Below, piece by piece: positions 49,783 through 59,835 of a stretch of 64,000 nucleotides of DNA (positions within the stretch are counted from its first letter, which is position 1; each line of letters begins with the position of its first letter). The DNA is taken from NCBI RefSeq assembly GCF_020165195.1, contig NZ_JAIUHR010000030.1, positions 1-64,000 of the forward strand, written 5' to 3'. Origin of the DNA: Mesorhizobium sp. CA14. GTDB taxonomy: Bacteria; Pseudomonadota; Alphaproteobacteria; Rhizobiales; Rhizobiaceae. A program made the translations under genes and the position numbers. The notes beneath the pieces were generated by a model that made no database searches, was not told the DNA's origin, and saw only the letters and a list, made by a program, of their open reading frames with translations.

Positions 49783-52374
49783 GTGACGATGCTTCTGGAA
49801 CGGCAGACGCAACTGCAGCAAATGAATGCCTTGCTGGCGGATGCAACAGGCGGCCGCGGCCGCGTCGTGGTCCTGTCGGGTGAGGCCGGCGCCGGCAAGA
49901 CGGCGCTGGCCGAGGCGTTCGCAAGCCGCTTGGGCGAGGGACTGACCGTGCTTCGCAGCGCCTGCGAGGACCTCTCCATTCCGGATCCGCTGGGGCCGCT
50001 TTACGATCTGGCCCGCGAGGCGCAGTGGGAGCCGCCGCGGGCGATCGACGACCGCCAGGTGCAGCGGCTGCCATTGTTTTCCGAGGCGCTCGACGTCTTC
50101 GAGGCGAAAGGCCCATGCCTGCTCGTCATCGAGGACCTGCACTGGGCCGACGACGCGACGCTCGATTTCGTGCGTTTCCTCGGCCGGCGCATTGCAAACA
50201 CGCACATCCTGCTTCTGATCACGGCGCGCACCGACCGCAGCGAAGGACAGATGCGCGTGCGCCGGGCGCTCGGCGAGATACCCGCCGGCAATATCCAGCG
50301 CATAGAAGTGCCGCTGCTCAGCGAAAGCGCGGTGCTCTCGCTTGCCGCCGCGGCCGAGCGCGACGGCAACGCGATCTACCGCGCAACGGCGGGCAATGCC
50401 TTCTTCGTCACCGAGCTGCTCGCCGCCGTAGTCGATGGCGCGTTGCCGGCGAGCGTCCGCAACGCCGTGCTGGCGCGCGCCGAAAGATTGTCGCCGGGCG
50501 CCCGCTCGATGCTCGACGCGGTCTCGGTGTTTCCGCGCCGCGCCGATGCCTGGGCGCTGAGCGGCCTTTGCGGAATTGCCGCCGCCGGCCAACTCGCCGA
50601 ATGCGTGGCCCACGGCCTGCTCGAGGATTTCGGCGATGGCTATGCCTTCCGGCACGAGATCGCCCGTACGGCCATCGAGATGGCGCTGACGCCCAGCAAA
50701 CGGCGGGAGTACAATGAGCGCGCCCTGGCAGCCCTGCGGGACAATCCGCAGGTCGCCACCGCAAGGTTGGTGCATCATGCCGTGGAAGCGCAAAACCTGG
50801 ACGTGGTGCGCGAGCTCGCGCCGGTCGCCGCGCGTGAGGCATCCCGCGTCGGCGCGCATCGCGATGCGGCGGGCTATTACGAGGTCGCCCTGCGTTACGC
50901 GGATACTCTGCCGATCGACAAGCAGGCGGAGCTTTACGAAGGCCATGCCTTCGAGTGCCACCTGATCGGCCGCGTCGACACGGCGATGGAAGCGCAAGGC
51001 CGCGCGCGCCAGCTGCGCCAGACGCTGGGCGATCGGCTGAAGGAAGGCGACAGCCTCAGGTGCTTGTCACGCTTCGCCTATCTGCTCGGCGACCGCGAGT
51101 CGGCGGACCGGTTCGGATCACAGGCCATGGAGCTTCTGGAAACGGCGCCCGACAGTCCCGAACTCGCCATGGCCTATTCCAATCTCTCGCAGCTGGCGAT
51201 GCTGGCCGAGCGGCTCGATGAGACGCTTAGGTTCGGCGGCAAGGCCGTCGAACTGGCGGAGCGGCTCAACCGACCGGACATCCTTTGCCACGCCCTCAAC
51301 AATGTTGGGGCGGCCGGGCAATGGCTGAATTTCGCCAAGGGGCGGCGCGATCTCGCCCGCAGCCTTGGAATTGCGCTGTCGGGCAACTTTCAGGAGCATG
51401 CCGCGCGCGCCTTCACCAACTGCGCCTGCGTCGAGATGAACAGGCTTAACTTCGACGAAGCGGCGGCGTTCCTGGATCGCGGCATCGGCTATTGCGTCGA
51501 GAACGATCTCGCGACCTGGCGCGACTACATGCGCGGCGTGCAGGCGCAGCTTCTGCTCAGGCTCGGCCATTGGGACGATGCCGCGGCCATGGCGCATGAG
51601 GTTGTCGACGATGAAGCAACGACGCCGTTGGTACGCTATCCCTCACTCGTCGCGCTGGCCCGCTTGCGCATCCGCAGGGGAGACCCGTCGGCCGAGCCGG
51701 TTCTCGACGAGATGAGGCTGTTTCTCGACAAGGGCATGGAGCTGCAACGGCTTGTGCCCTTCGCCTCGGTGATGGCCGAACTGGCATGGCTGGGCGAGGG
51801 GAACAGGGAGGAAGCGCTGCGCCTCATCGCTCTTGCCGAAAGCCTTGCGCCGACGCGGGCGGTGTTTGGCGAATTGGCGGTATGGCGGCAGCTTTTGCTG
51901 CCTGAAAGCGATCCCGGCGACACCGACGGAATGGCTGTGCCGCATCGCCTGCAACTGCTTGGTGACTGGCGTGCCGCCGCCGCGCTCTGGGCGAAAATGG
52001 GCGCCCCCTTCGAGCGGGCGCTGGCGTTGCTGAAGGGCGACGAGGCAGCGCGGCGCGAGGCGCTCGATGGTTTCGAGGCGCTCGGCGCAAGGCCGGTGGC
52101 GCTGCATGTGCGCGGCCTCATGCGGCAGAGCGGGTTGATCCACATTGCAAGAGGGCCAAGGCAGGCGACACGCGCCAACCAGGCCGGCCTCACGCAGCGC
52201 CAGATGGAAGTGCTGGAACTTCTCGAGCGAGGCTTTTCCAACAAGAAGATCGCCGCGCATCTGACGATTTCGCCCAAGACGGTCGATCACCATGTCTCGG
52301 CGGTGCTGGAGAAGCTGGAAGTCATCTCGCGCGGCGAGGCGGCGGCCGCGGCGCGCGCGTCAGGCCTGGTGTGA
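49783..52374 (+). CDS. LAL-type ATPase/LuxR transcriptional regulator
   Basis: An 863-residue regulator: AAA ATPase domain at about 1-250 with Walker A GEAGAGKTAL and Walker B CLLVIEDLHWADDA, a long TPR-like helical middle (about 300-780) and a C-terminal LuxR helix-turn-helix (LTQRQMEVLELLERGFSNKK ... TVDHHVSAVLEKL). Large ATP-binding LuxR regulators of this type sense small ligands through the TPR region and activate nearby genes; the divergent DUF4242 gene is a plausible target. GTG 49783 or ATG 49789. Confidence 0.9.
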   Translation: MTMLLERQTQLQQMNALLADATGGRGRVVVLSGEAGAGKTALAEAFASRLGEGLTVLRSACEDLSIPDPLGPLYDLAREAQWEPPRAIDDRQVQRLPLFSEALDVFEAKGPCLLVIEDLHWADDATLDFVRFLGRRIANTHILLLITARTDRSEGQMRVRRALGEIPAGNIQRIEVPLLSESAVLSLAAAAERDGNAIYRATAGNAFFVTELLAAVVDGALPASVRNAVLARAERLSPGARSMLDAVSVFPRRADAWALSGLCGIAAAGQLAECVAHGLLEDFGDGYAFRHEIARTAIEMALTPSKRREYNERALAALRDNPQVATARLVHHAVEAQNLDVVRELAPVAAREASRVGAHRDAAGYYEVALRYADTLPIDKQAELYEGHAFECHLIGRVDTAMEAQGRARQLRQTLGDRLKEGDSLRCLSRFAYLLGDRESADRFGSQAMELLETAPDSPELAMAYSNLSQLAMLAERLDETLRFGGKAVELAERLNRPDILCHALNNVGAAGQWLNFAKGRRDLARSLGIALSGNFQEHAARAFTNCACVEMNRLNFDEAAAFLDRGIGYCVENDLATWRDYMRGVQAQLLLRLGHWDDAAAMAHEVVDDEATTPLVRYPSLVALARLRIRRGDPSAEPVLDEMRLFLDKGMELQRLVPFASVMAELAWLGEGNREEALRLIALAESLAPTRAVFGELAVWRQLLLPESDPGDTDGMAVPHRLQLLGDWRAAAALWAKMGAPFERALALLKGDEAARREALDGFEALGARPVALHVRGLMRQSGLIHIARGPRQATRANQAGLTQRQMEVLELLERGFSNKKIAAHLTISPKTVDHHVSAVLEKLEVISRGEAAAAARASGLV

Positions 52375-52419
52375 GGCTTGTTTTCTGCGCCTGCAGGAAA
52401 CCGCCGGCCCCGGCGCTGC

Positions 52420-52472
52420 CCGTCATCCGCCCTTCGGGCACCTTCTCCCCGTTGAACAGGGAGAAGGAAATA
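52420..52472. repeat. Half copy of the palindromic intergenic repeat
   Basis: CGTCATCCGCCCTTCGGGCA followed by CCTTCTCCCC and GGGAGAAGGAAATAGG, matching the right arm of the element at 48059-48296. It lies between convergent genes and its hairpin could act as a terminator for both. Confidence 0.7.
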
Positions 52473-52476
52473 GGCG

Positions 52477-55209
52477 TCAGGCGAAGGCGCCGTGGCAGTG
52501 CTTGTACTTCTTGCCGGAGCCGCAGGGGCAGAGTTCGTTGCGGCCGACCTTGCCCCAGCTCGCAGGGTTCTTCGGGTCGCGGTTTTCCGGCGCGACGACG
52601 GCGCTGGTGTCCTGACGCATCAGAAGCGCGGTCTCGCCGCCCTGGAAATCGTCCTCGCCGGTCGAGCCGTCGATATGGCTGCCGAACATCTCCGGGGCTT
52701 CGGGCGGCGGCGCGTCGGCCGCCTGGCGCACCAGCTCGACGCGCATCAATTGCGCGGTGACGGCCTGGCGCAGATTGCCGAGCATGCCCTGGAACAGCTC
52801 GAAGGCTTCGCTCTTGTATTCCTGCAGCGGGTCGCGCTGGGCGTAGCCGCGGAAGCCGACGACCGAGCGCAGATGATCGAGATTGACGATGTGCTCGCGC
52901 CACAGATGGTCGAGCGTCTGCAGCACCACCGAACGTTCGACATAGTTCATCACGTCCGGACCGAAGCGGTCCGCGCGCTCCTTGGCGGCGGCGTCCGCCG
53001 CAGCGGTGATGCGCTCGCGGATATCGTCCTCGGCGATGCCCTCTTCCTTGACCCATTCCTCGATCGGCAGGTCGAGATTGAGATACTGCGCCACTTCCTC
53101 CTTGAGGCCGGCGACGTTCCACTGCTCGGCATAGGCGTTTTCGGGAATGTTCTTGGTGACGATCTCTTCGATGACGCCTTCGCGCATTTCGGCGATCGTC
53201 TCCGACAGGCCTTCGCCGTCCATCAGCTCGATGCGCTGCTCGAACACCACCTTGCGCTGGTCGTTCGAGACGTCGTCATATTTCAGGAGGTTCTTGCGAA
53301 TATCGAAGTTGCGCGCCTCGACCTTCTTCTGCGCCTTCTCCAGTGCCTTGTTGATCCACGGATGGATGATCGCCTCATCTTCCTTGAGGCCGAGCTTCTG
53401 CAGCATGCCGTCCATGCGCTCGGAGCCGAAGATGCGCATCAAATCATCCTGCAGCGACAAGAAGAATTTCGAGCGGCCCGGATCGCCCTGGCGGCCGGAG
53501 CGGCCACGCAGCTGGTTGTCGATGCGGCGCGATTCGTGGCGTTCGGTCGCCAGAACATAGAGGCCGCCGGCGGCCAGCGCCTTTTCCTTCAGGCGCTCGA
53601 CATCATCCTGGATTTCCTTTTCCCGCGCCTCGCGCTCCGGCCCGGCCGGCATGTCGCCGAGTTCCTCGGCGATGCGCATCTCGGCATTGCCGCCGAGCTT
53701 GATGTCGGTGCCGCGGCCGGCCATGTTGGTGGCGATGGTGATGGCGCCGGGCTTGCCGGCCTGGGCGACGATGGATGCCTCCCGTTCATGGTGACGGGCG
53801 TTCAGCACCTCGAAGTCCTTGATGCCTTCCTTGCGCAAGCGCTCGGCAAGCAGCTCGGATTTCTCGATCGAGGTGGTGCCGACCAGGATCGGCTGGCCAC
53901 GGTCGCGCGCGTCTTTGATTTCCTTGACGATCGCCTTGTATTTCTCTTCCACCGTCCGGTAGACCTCGTCGTCCTCGTCCTTGCGGGCGACCGGCAGGTT
54001 GGTCGGGATCTCGGTGACTTCGAGATTGTAGATGTTGGCGAATTCCTCGGCCTCGGTCAGCGCCGTGCCGGTCATGCCGGCAAGCTTCTTGTAGAGGCGG
54101 AAATAGTTCTGGAAGGTGACGGAGGCCAGCGTCTGGTTCTCCGGCTGGATCTGCACATGCTCCTTGGCTTCAAGGGCCTGGTGCAGGCCTTCCGAATAAC
54201 GGCGTCCAGGCATCATGCGGCCGGTGAACTCGTCGATGATGACGATCTCGCCGTTGCGCACGATGTAGTCCCTGTCCTTTTGGAACAACAGATGCGCCTT
54301 CAGCGCGTTGTTGACGTGATGGACGATGGCGACGTTCTCGACGTCGTAGAGCGACTCGCCTTTCAACAGGCCGGCGTCGCGCAGCATGTTTTCCAGCTTC
54401 TCGGTGCCGTCCTCGGTGAAGATCGTCGTCTTCTGCTTCTCGTCGACCTCGTAGTCGGCCGGGCCGAGCTTCAGCATGAAGGCATCGATGGTGTTGTACA
54501 TTTCCGAGCGGTCCTCGAGAGGACCGGAAATGATCAGCGGCGTGCGCGCTTCGTCGACCAAGATGGAATCGACCTCGTCGACGATGGCGTAGGAATGACC
54601 GCGCTGCACCATCTGCGAGCGCTCATACTTCATGTTGTCGCGCAGATAGTCGAAGCCGAGCTCGTTGTTGGTGGCATAGGTGACGTCGCAGGCGTAGGCC
54701 TCGCGGCGTTCCTCGTCGGAAAGGCCGTGGACGATGATGCCGACGGTCAGGCCGAGGAATTTGTAGACGCGGCCCATCCATTCGGCGTCACGCTTGGCGA
54801 GATAGTCATTGACGGTGACGACATGCACGCCCTTGCCGGCGAGCGCATTGAGGTAGACGGGCAAGGTCGCGACCAGCGTCTTGCCCTCGCCGGTGCGCAT
54901 CTCGGCGATGCCGCCATTGTGAAGCACCATGCCGCCGATCAACTGGACGTCGAAAGGCCGCATGCCGAGCACGCGGCGGGCCGCTTCGCGTACCGTGGCG
55001 AAGGCCGGAACCAAGAGATCTTCGAGCGAAGCGCCGTTGGCCAGATCCTGGCGGAATTTCTCCGTGCGCCCGGCGAGCTCGGCGTCGGAAAGCGCCCGCA
55101 TCTCGTTTTCCATGGCGTTGATGGCTTCGACCCTGGGCCGGGTCGACTTGACACGGCGGTCGTTGGAAGAACCGAAAACCTTACGGGCGAGACCGCCGAG
55201 ACTGACCAT
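52477..55209 (-). CDS. secA: Preprotein translocase ATPase SecA
   Basis: A 910-residue motor of the Sec pathway: Walker A MRTGEGKT, DEAD-type VDEVDSILVDEARTPL, helicase motif GRGTDIKLGG and GRSGRQGDPG, and the C-terminal zinc tail CPCGSGKKYKHC (SecB and lipid binding). It drives secretory proteins through SecYEG. Start at ATG 55209 (MVSLGGLARKVFG). Full family length with nothing unusual. Confidence 0.97.
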   Translation of the reverse strand: MVSLGGLARKVFGSSNDRRVKSTRPRVEAINAMENEMRALSDAELAGRTEKFRQDLANGASLEDLLVPAFATVREAARRVLGMRPFDVQLIGGMVLHNGGIAEMRTGEGKTLVATLPVYLNALAGKGVHVVTVNDYLAKRDAEWMGRVYKFLGLTVGIIVHGLSDEERREAYACDVTYATNNELGFDYLRDNMKYERSQMVQRGHSYAIVDEVDSILVDEARTPLIISGPLEDRSEMYNTIDAFMLKLGPADYEVDEKQKTTIFTEDGTEKLENMLRDAGLLKGESLYDVENVAIVHHVNNALKAHLLFQKDRDYIVRNGEIVIIDEFTGRMMPGRRYSEGLHQALEAKEHVQIQPENQTLASVTFQNYFRLYKKLAGMTGTALTEAEEFANIYNLEVTEIPTNLPVARKDEDDEVYRTVEEKYKAIVKEIKDARDRGQPILVGTTSIEKSELLAERLRKEGIKDFEVLNARHHEREASIVAQAGKPGAITIATNMAGRGTDIKLGGNAEMRIAEELGDMPAGPEREAREKEIQDDVERLKEKALAAGGLYVLATERHESRRIDNQLRGRSGRQGDPGRSKFFLSLQDDLMRIFGSERMDGMLQKLGLKEDEAIIHPWINKALEKAQKKVEARNFDIRKNLLKYDDVSNDQRKVVFEQRIELMDGEGLSETIAEMREGVIEEIVTKNIPENAYAEQWNVAGLKEEVAQYLNLDLPIEEWVKEEGIAEDDIRERITAAADAAAKERADRFGPDVMNYVERSVVLQTLDHLWREHIVNLDHLRSVVGFRGYAQRDPLQEYKSEAFELFQGMLGNLRQAVTAQLMRVELVRQAADAPPPEAPEMFGSHIDGSTGEDDFQGGETALLMRQDTSAVVAPENRDPKNPASWGKVGRNELCPCGSGKKYKHCHGAFA

Positions 55210-55473
55210 CCAATGGTCCCTTTCGATAGCAATTTTGGCCGTTTGCGACAGGCACCTGGCGGGCCCATCAAATCCGCGTGAATGCGGACAAACGCAAAAA
55301 GCGCCCGGAAAACGGTTCTGGACGCCAAGTCGTTGGACAGATAAGAGGGGGCTCAATCGATGTCAACGCCGCGTTAGCCCTATGGGTAGCGCCAAATTCC
55401 GCCACAATCCGACTGATCTGGAACCCTTTCGCTCACGCGATCCTTATTGGCAATCCCCTTGGAGTTCATCTCG

Positions 55474-56391
55474 ATGTCCCTGTCGTTCCGCCGCGCCTCG
55501 CTCGCCAGTCTCGGTCTGGCCTTCGGGCTCTCGGCTCTTTGCCTGTCGCCGCTGATGGCGCAGGAGACCAAGCCGGATGCCGCAGCGCCCGCCGCTGCGC
55601 CCGCGAAGCCGGTCGATCCCAATGCCGTGGTCGCCACCATCAATGGCGAGAAGCTGACCGAGGCCGATCTTCAGCTCGCCGAAGGCGAACTGTCGCAGCA
55701 GTTCGCGCAACTGCCGCCCGACCAGCGCCGCGCGGCCGCCCTTTCGGCGGCGATCGAAATCCGCGTTATGGCCAAGAAGGCGGTCGATGCGGGCCTCGAC
55801 AAGGACGCCGACTTCCAGCGCCGCATGGCTTTCCTGCAGGCGCGCGCCCTGCATGGCGAGGTGGTCGAGAAGGAAGTGGTCGACAAGGTGACGGACGCCG
55901 AAGTGCGCGCCCGCTACGACCAGGAGATCGCCAACACGCCGCCGGTCAATGAAGTGCATGCGCGTCACATCCTTGTGAAGACCAAGGAAGAGGCCGCGGC
56001 GATCATCAAGCAGCTTGACGGCGGCGCCGACTTCCAGAAGCTCGCCAACGAGCATACCAATGATCCCTCGGGCAAAACCAATGGCGGCGATCTCGGCTGG
56101 TTCGGACCAGGCCAGATGGTGCCGGAATTCGACAAGGCGGCCTTCGCGCTCGACGTCGGCAAGTACACTAAGGAACCGGTGCAGACGCAATTCGGCTGGC
56201 ACGTCATCAAGCTCGAAGACAAGCGCGCCAAGCAGCCGCCGGCCTTCGACGACGTCAAGGACCAGGCCAAGCAGGCGGTGATCCGCGACAAGTATTTCGC
56301 CATGGTCAAGGACCTGCGCGGAGCCGCCAAGGTCGAGATTCCGGACGAGAAGCTCAAGAAGGACGTCGACGCGCTGGAAGGCAGCAAGTAA
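55474..56391 (+). CDS. Periplasmic parvulin-type peptidylprolyl isomerase
   Basis: A 305-residue exported chaperone/isomerase: signal peptide to about residue 30 (SPLMA-QE), a SurA/PrsA-like N-terminal helical domain, and a parvulin domain at about 165-260 (VHARHILVKTKEEA, GGDLGWFGPGQMVPEF, VQTQFGWHVIKLED). It assists folding of exported proteins. Divergent from secA; GGAG nine bases before the ATG. A terminator with a TTCG tetraloop follows. Confidence 0.92.
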   Translation: MSLSFRRASLASLGLAFGLSALCLSPLMAQETKPDAAAPAAAPAKPVDPNAVVATINGEKLTEADLQLAEGELSQQFAQLPPDQRRAAALSAAIEIRVMAKKAVDAGLDKDADFQRRMAFLQARALHGEVVEKEVVDKVTDAEVRARYDQEIANTPPVNEVHARHILVKTKEEAAAIIKQLDGGADFQKLANEHTNDPSGKTNGGDLGWFGPGQMVPEFDKAAFALDVGKYTKEPVQTQFGWHVIKLEDKRAKQPPAFDDVKDQAKQAVIRDKYFAMVKDLRGAAKVEIPDEKLKKDVDALEGSK

Positions 56392-56415
56392 TCCGCTATC
56401 GGCTGGGTATCCTGC

Positions 56416-56446
56416 AAAGGGCGCCTTCGGGCGCCCTTTCGCTTTT
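56416..56446. terminator. Terminator after the parvulin gene
   Basis: A perfect 10-bp stem AAAGGGCGCC / GGCGCCCTTT closed by a TTCG tetraloop, followed by CGCTTTT on the plus strand. It sits between the convergent parvulin and TetR genes; AAAGG on the other side gives a shorter run of T for the TetR transcript. Confidence 0.85.
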
Positions 56447-56451
56447 CGGGC

Positions 56452-57045
56452 TCAGGCGCTCACTATTCCCCGCGCGATATAGCGCACGGCCGCGCGGATC
56501 GTCGCCTCGTCCTCGTCGAGCCGTTCGGTCAGCAGATGCCGCCAGGCGAAGGAAGCGATCAGGTCGGCGACGATCCCGGCATCGACATCGGCTGCCACCT
56601 CGCCCCGCGCCTTGGCGCGCTCGATCATCCGGCCGGTATGGCTGCGGCGTCCTTTCGAATATTCGGCAAGCGCAGCGGCCGCTGTCTCGTCCGACTGGGC
56701 CTCTGCGATCAGCGAACGGAAGATGTTGCCCGACGGGGTGTCGCGCCAATGCGCGAACAGATTTTCGAGGAAGCCGGCCAGATCGTCCTCGATGTTTCCG
56801 GTGTCGGGGGTCTCGACGCGCTTCTGCCGCTGGTAGATCTCAATCAGCAGCGCCGCCTTGCTCGGCCACCAGCGGTAGATGGTCGGCTTGCCGGCCCGCG
56901 CCCTCCGGGCGACGGCCTCGATCGAGAAGCCGGCATAGCCAGCCTCGCGCAGCACCGCTTCGGCGGCGTTGATGATGGCATCGGCGCTCTCGGGATTGCG
57001 TTTCGCGCCGATCGATTTGCGCCCGCGAGCGGCGGTTTCGCCCAT
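56452..57045 (-). CDS. TetR/AcrR-family regulator
   Basis: A 197-residue repressor: N-terminal helix-turn-helix at about 20-65 (IINAAEAVLREAGYAGFSIE, ARRARAGKPTIYRWWPSKAA), then a TetR_C-type ligand domain. The YRWWPSKAAL run is typical of the subgroup that controls efflux or catabolic genes. No obvious target nearby; argJ is divergent with a 184-base gap. ATG 57045 chosen over the longer frame. Confidence 0.88.
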   Translation of the reverse strand: MGETAARGRKSIGAKRNPESADAIINAAEAVLREAGYAGFSIEAVARRARAGKPTIYRWWPSKAALLIEIYQRQKRVETPDTGNIEDDLAGFLENLFAHWRDTPSGNIFRSLIAEAQSDETAAAALAEYSKGRRSHTGRMIERAKARGEVAADVDAGIVADLIASFAWRHLLTERLDEDEATIRAAVRYIARGIVSA

Positions 57046-57229
57046 CGATGTCTTCCTTAGCCGGTGAATCTGCCGCCGATCATATTGGCTTCGGCGATGA
57101 AACGAAACGACGCGTTTCCAACCGCAAAGCCCCCGGCCACGCCGGGAAGGCACGGCCAGAACGCCCCTTGCGCCGGCGCGCGCTATCGGGCAAACCGGCC
57201 TTCCTTTCGTGTTCTTCCCGGGGTTCCCG

Positions 57230-58471
57230 ATGTCCGCTACGATTTCGCCGCTCGCACCGAAGAAATATCCGAAGATGCCAGCCATCGAGGGTGTGCGCAT
57301 CGCGACCGCCGAAGCCGGCATCAAGTACCGGAACAGAACCGACCTGCTGGCCATGGTCTTCGATCCGGGCACGGCTGTCGCCGGCGTGTTCACCAGGTCG
57401 AAATGCCCGTCGGCGCCGGTCGACTTCTGCCGCCAGAACCTGCCTGCCGGCAGGGCGCGGGTGCTGGTGGTCAATTCCGGCAATGCCAACGCCTTCACCG
57501 GCAAGAAGGGCAAGGCTTCGACCGCGCTGACCGGCGAGGCGGCAGCCAAGGCCGCGGGATGTTCGCAGAGCGAAGTGTTCCTGGCCTCGACGGGCGTCAT
57601 CGGCGAGCCGCTCGACGCCACCAAGTTCAGCCATCTGCTGGCCGGCCTGGTCAAGGACGGCAAGCCGGATTTGTGGACCGAGGCGGCCAAGGCCATCATG
57701 ACCACGGACACCTATCCGAAGGTGGCAACCCAGACGGTGAAGCTCGGCGATACCGACGTCACCATCAACGGCATCGCCAAGGGCGCCGGCATGATCGCGC
57801 CCGATATGGCGACGATGCTTTCCTTCATCGCCACCGACGCGCCGATCGCGGCCCCCGTGCTGCAGGACCTGTTGTCGCGCGGTACGGCCAAGACCTTCAA
57901 TGCGGTGACCGTCGACAGCGACACCTCGACCAGCGATACGCTGCTTTTCTTCGCCACCGGCAAGGCCGCAACGCGCGGCGCGCCGGCGATCAGCGATCCG
58001 AAGGATGCGCGGCTCGGCGCGTTCCGCCGGGCGCTCGGCAAGGTGCTGAAGTCGTTGGCGCTGCAAGTGGTGCGCGACGGCGAGGGCGCGCGCAAGCAGG
58101 TCGAAGTTACCGTCACCGGCGCCAAATCGGCGCGTTCGGCCAAGCGGATCGCGCTCTCGATCGCCAATTCGCCGCTGGTCAAGACGGCGGTCGCGGGCGA
58201 GGACGCCAATTGGGGCCGCGTGGTCATGGCCGTCGGCAAGGCCGGCGAGCCGGCCGACCGCGACCGGCTGTCGATCTGGTTCGGCGACAACCGCCTGGCG
58301 CATGAGGGCGAGCGCGATCCGGCTTATTCGGAGCAAGCGACCTCGGCCTATATGAAGCGCGACGACATTCGCATCCGCGCCGATCTCGGCATCGGCCGCG
58401 GCAAGGCGACGGTGTGGACCTGCGACCTCACCAAGGAATATGTCGCCATCAACGGCGATTACCGGAGCTGA
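57230..58471 (+). CDS. argJ: Glutamate N-acetyltransferase / amino-acid acetyltransferase
   Basis: A 413-residue ArgJ. It transfers acetyl from N-acetylornithine to glutamate, recycling the acetyl group in arginine synthesis, and may also make acetylglutamate from acetyl-CoA. The self-cleavage site is in KGAGMIAPDMATML (cleavage before the Thr, which becomes the nucleophile), and VNSGNANAFTG and GEDANWGR are present. ATG 57230 (MSATISPL) chosen over 57209. The stop overlaps the next ATG (TGATG). Confidence 0.95.
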   Translation: MSATISPLAPKKYPKMPAIEGVRIATAEAGIKYRNRTDLLAMVFDPGTAVAGVFTRSKCPSAPVDFCRQNLPAGRARVLVVNSGNANAFTGKKGKASTALTGEAAAKAAGCSQSEVFLASTGVIGEPLDATKFSHLLAGLVKDGKPDLWTEAAKAIMTTDTYPKVATQTVKLGDTDVTINGIAKGAGMIAPDMATMLSFIATDAPIAAPVLQDLLSRGTAKTFNAVTVDSDTSTSDTLLFFATGKAATRGAPAISDPKDARLGAFRRALGKVLKSLALQVVRDGEGARKQVEVTVTGAKSARSAKRIALSIANSPLVKTAVAGEDANWGRVVMAVGKAGEPADRDRLSIWFGDNRLAHEGERDPAYSEQATSAYMKRDDIRIRADLGIGRGKATVWTCDLTKEYVAINGDYRS

Positions 58472-59250
58472 TGGCGCCGGTGTCCAGGCATCCGGCAAGC
58501 GTGCTGGCGGTCGTGCGCCGCTACGAGGCGGCGGGTTTTCGCGCCTGGCCGGCGGCGGCGGTTCATTATGACGGGACCTGGGTGGTGCGGCTCACGGCCG
58601 GGCACCCAGCCAAACGCCTGAACTCGGTCAATCCGCTCGATCCGGGCGACACGCACGCCATCGAGGAGCGCATCGGCCGCGCCGCAAGGCGCTTCGATGC
58701 CTATGGCCGACCGCTGACCTTTCGCATGTCGCCGCTGTCGGGGCAGGTGCTGTCCGCGCATCTCGATAGGGCCGGCTGGAACAGGTTCGACGAATCGCTG
58801 GTCATGCGGCTGCCGCTGAAGGACTTCGAGCTTGGCGCGGCCATGGACCAGATACCGCTCAAGGATATCAGCCGCTTTATCGGCGCGTCGCTCAAGACGA
58901 GCGGCTCGGACGCCTCGCTGCGGCCCGGCCTGTCCGAGGTCATCGGCGCCATCCAGCCGGAGGCGGGGCTATTCGCGCTCGAAGACGGCAACGAGCCGCT
59001 GGCGACGCTGATCTGCGTGCATGACGGCGACCTCGCAGGTCTGTTCGAGGTCGCCACCGAAAAGACGGCGCGCAACAAGGGCCATGGCCGCAATCTCATC
59101 CTGTCGGCGCTGAAATGGGCGCGGCTGCGCGGCGCGCGGGAGGCCTGGCTGCAGGTCGAGGCCGGTAATCTACCGGCGCTTTCGCTCTACCGGTCGCTCG
59201 GCTTCGAGGAAGTCTATCGCTATCACTATCGGCGGCCGCCGGGCGCATGA
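58471..59250 (+). CDS. GNAT-family N-acetyltransferase
   Basis: A 259-residue protein whose C-terminal half is a GNAT domain: LFEVATEKTARNKGHGRNLI (acetyl-CoA loop, RxxGxG-like) and AWLQVEAGNLPALSLYRSLGFEEVYRYHY in adjoining runs. The N-terminal half is family-specific. It is coupled to argJ by a TGATG overlap and to mutT by a four-base overlap; this argJ-GNAT-mutT operon is common in Hyphomicrobiales. Substrate unknown. Confidence 0.88.
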   Translation: MAPVSRHPASVLAVVRRYEAAGFRAWPAAAVHYDGTWVVRLTAGHPAKRLNSVNPLDPGDTHAIEERIGRAARRFDAYGRPLTFRMSPLSGQVLSAHLDRAGWNRFDESLVMRLPLKDFELGAAMDQIPLKDISRFIGASLKTSGSDASLRPGLSEVIGAIQPEAGLFALEDGNEPLATLICVHDGDLAGLFEVATEKTARNKGHGRNLILSALKWARLRGAREAWLQVEAGNLPALSLYRSLGFEEVYRYHYRRPPGA

Positions 59251-59669
59251 GCGAGGTCAAGCCAACCGGAAAGCGCCTGCTCCTAGTCGCCGCCTGCGCG
59301 CTGGTCGACACCGACCGGCGCGTGCTCCTGGCGCAGCGCCCGGAAGGCAAGCAGCTTGCCGGCCTGTGGGAGTTTCCAGGCGGCAAGGTCGAGCCCGGCG
59401 AGACGCCGGAGGAGTGCCTGATCCGCGAATTGCATGAGGAACTCGGCATCGAGACCGATATTCCGTGCCTGGCGCCGCTGACCTTCGCCAGCCACTCCTA
59501 TGACCATTTCCATCTCTTGATGCCGCTCTATGTCTGCCGCCGCTTCCGCGGGATCGCGCAGCCCAGGGAAGGGCAGAGGCTCAAATGGGTCAGGCCGCGG
59601 CAGATGCGCGATTATCCGATGCCCCCGGCCGACGCGCCGCTGATCCAGTTCCTCATCGATCTTTTGTAG
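59247..59669 (+). CDS. mutT: 8-oxo-dGTP diphosphatase (MutT-like Nudix)
   Basis: A 140-residue Nudix hydrolase with the full box G-x5-E-x7-REUxEExGU: GGKVEPGETPEECLIRELHE followed by ELGI. WEFPGGK before it is typical of MutT, which removes oxidised dGTP from the nucleotide pool. Third gene of the argJ operon, overlapping the GNAT gene by four bases. Confidence 0.92.
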   Translation: MSEVKPTGKRLLLVAACALVDTDRRVLLAQRPEGKQLAGLWEFPGGKVEPGETPEECLIRELHEELGIETDIPCLAPLTFASHSYDHFHLLMPLYVCRRFRGIAQPREGQRLKWVRPRQMRDYPMPPADAPLIQFLIDLL

Positions 59670-59835
59670 ATTCACGGCCGAGTTCGCCGCAGCCCGCCGT
59701 TGCCCGGAAACGGTGAATGTTTCCGCACGTTTGCCGGGGCTGCGCAGCCAGCGTTAATGAAAGATTTATCTCGACGTGAAAAATTGCCCGGGGCCGTTTC
59801 GCGCGGCGATGTCGTCGATGATTGGGAGATACGGC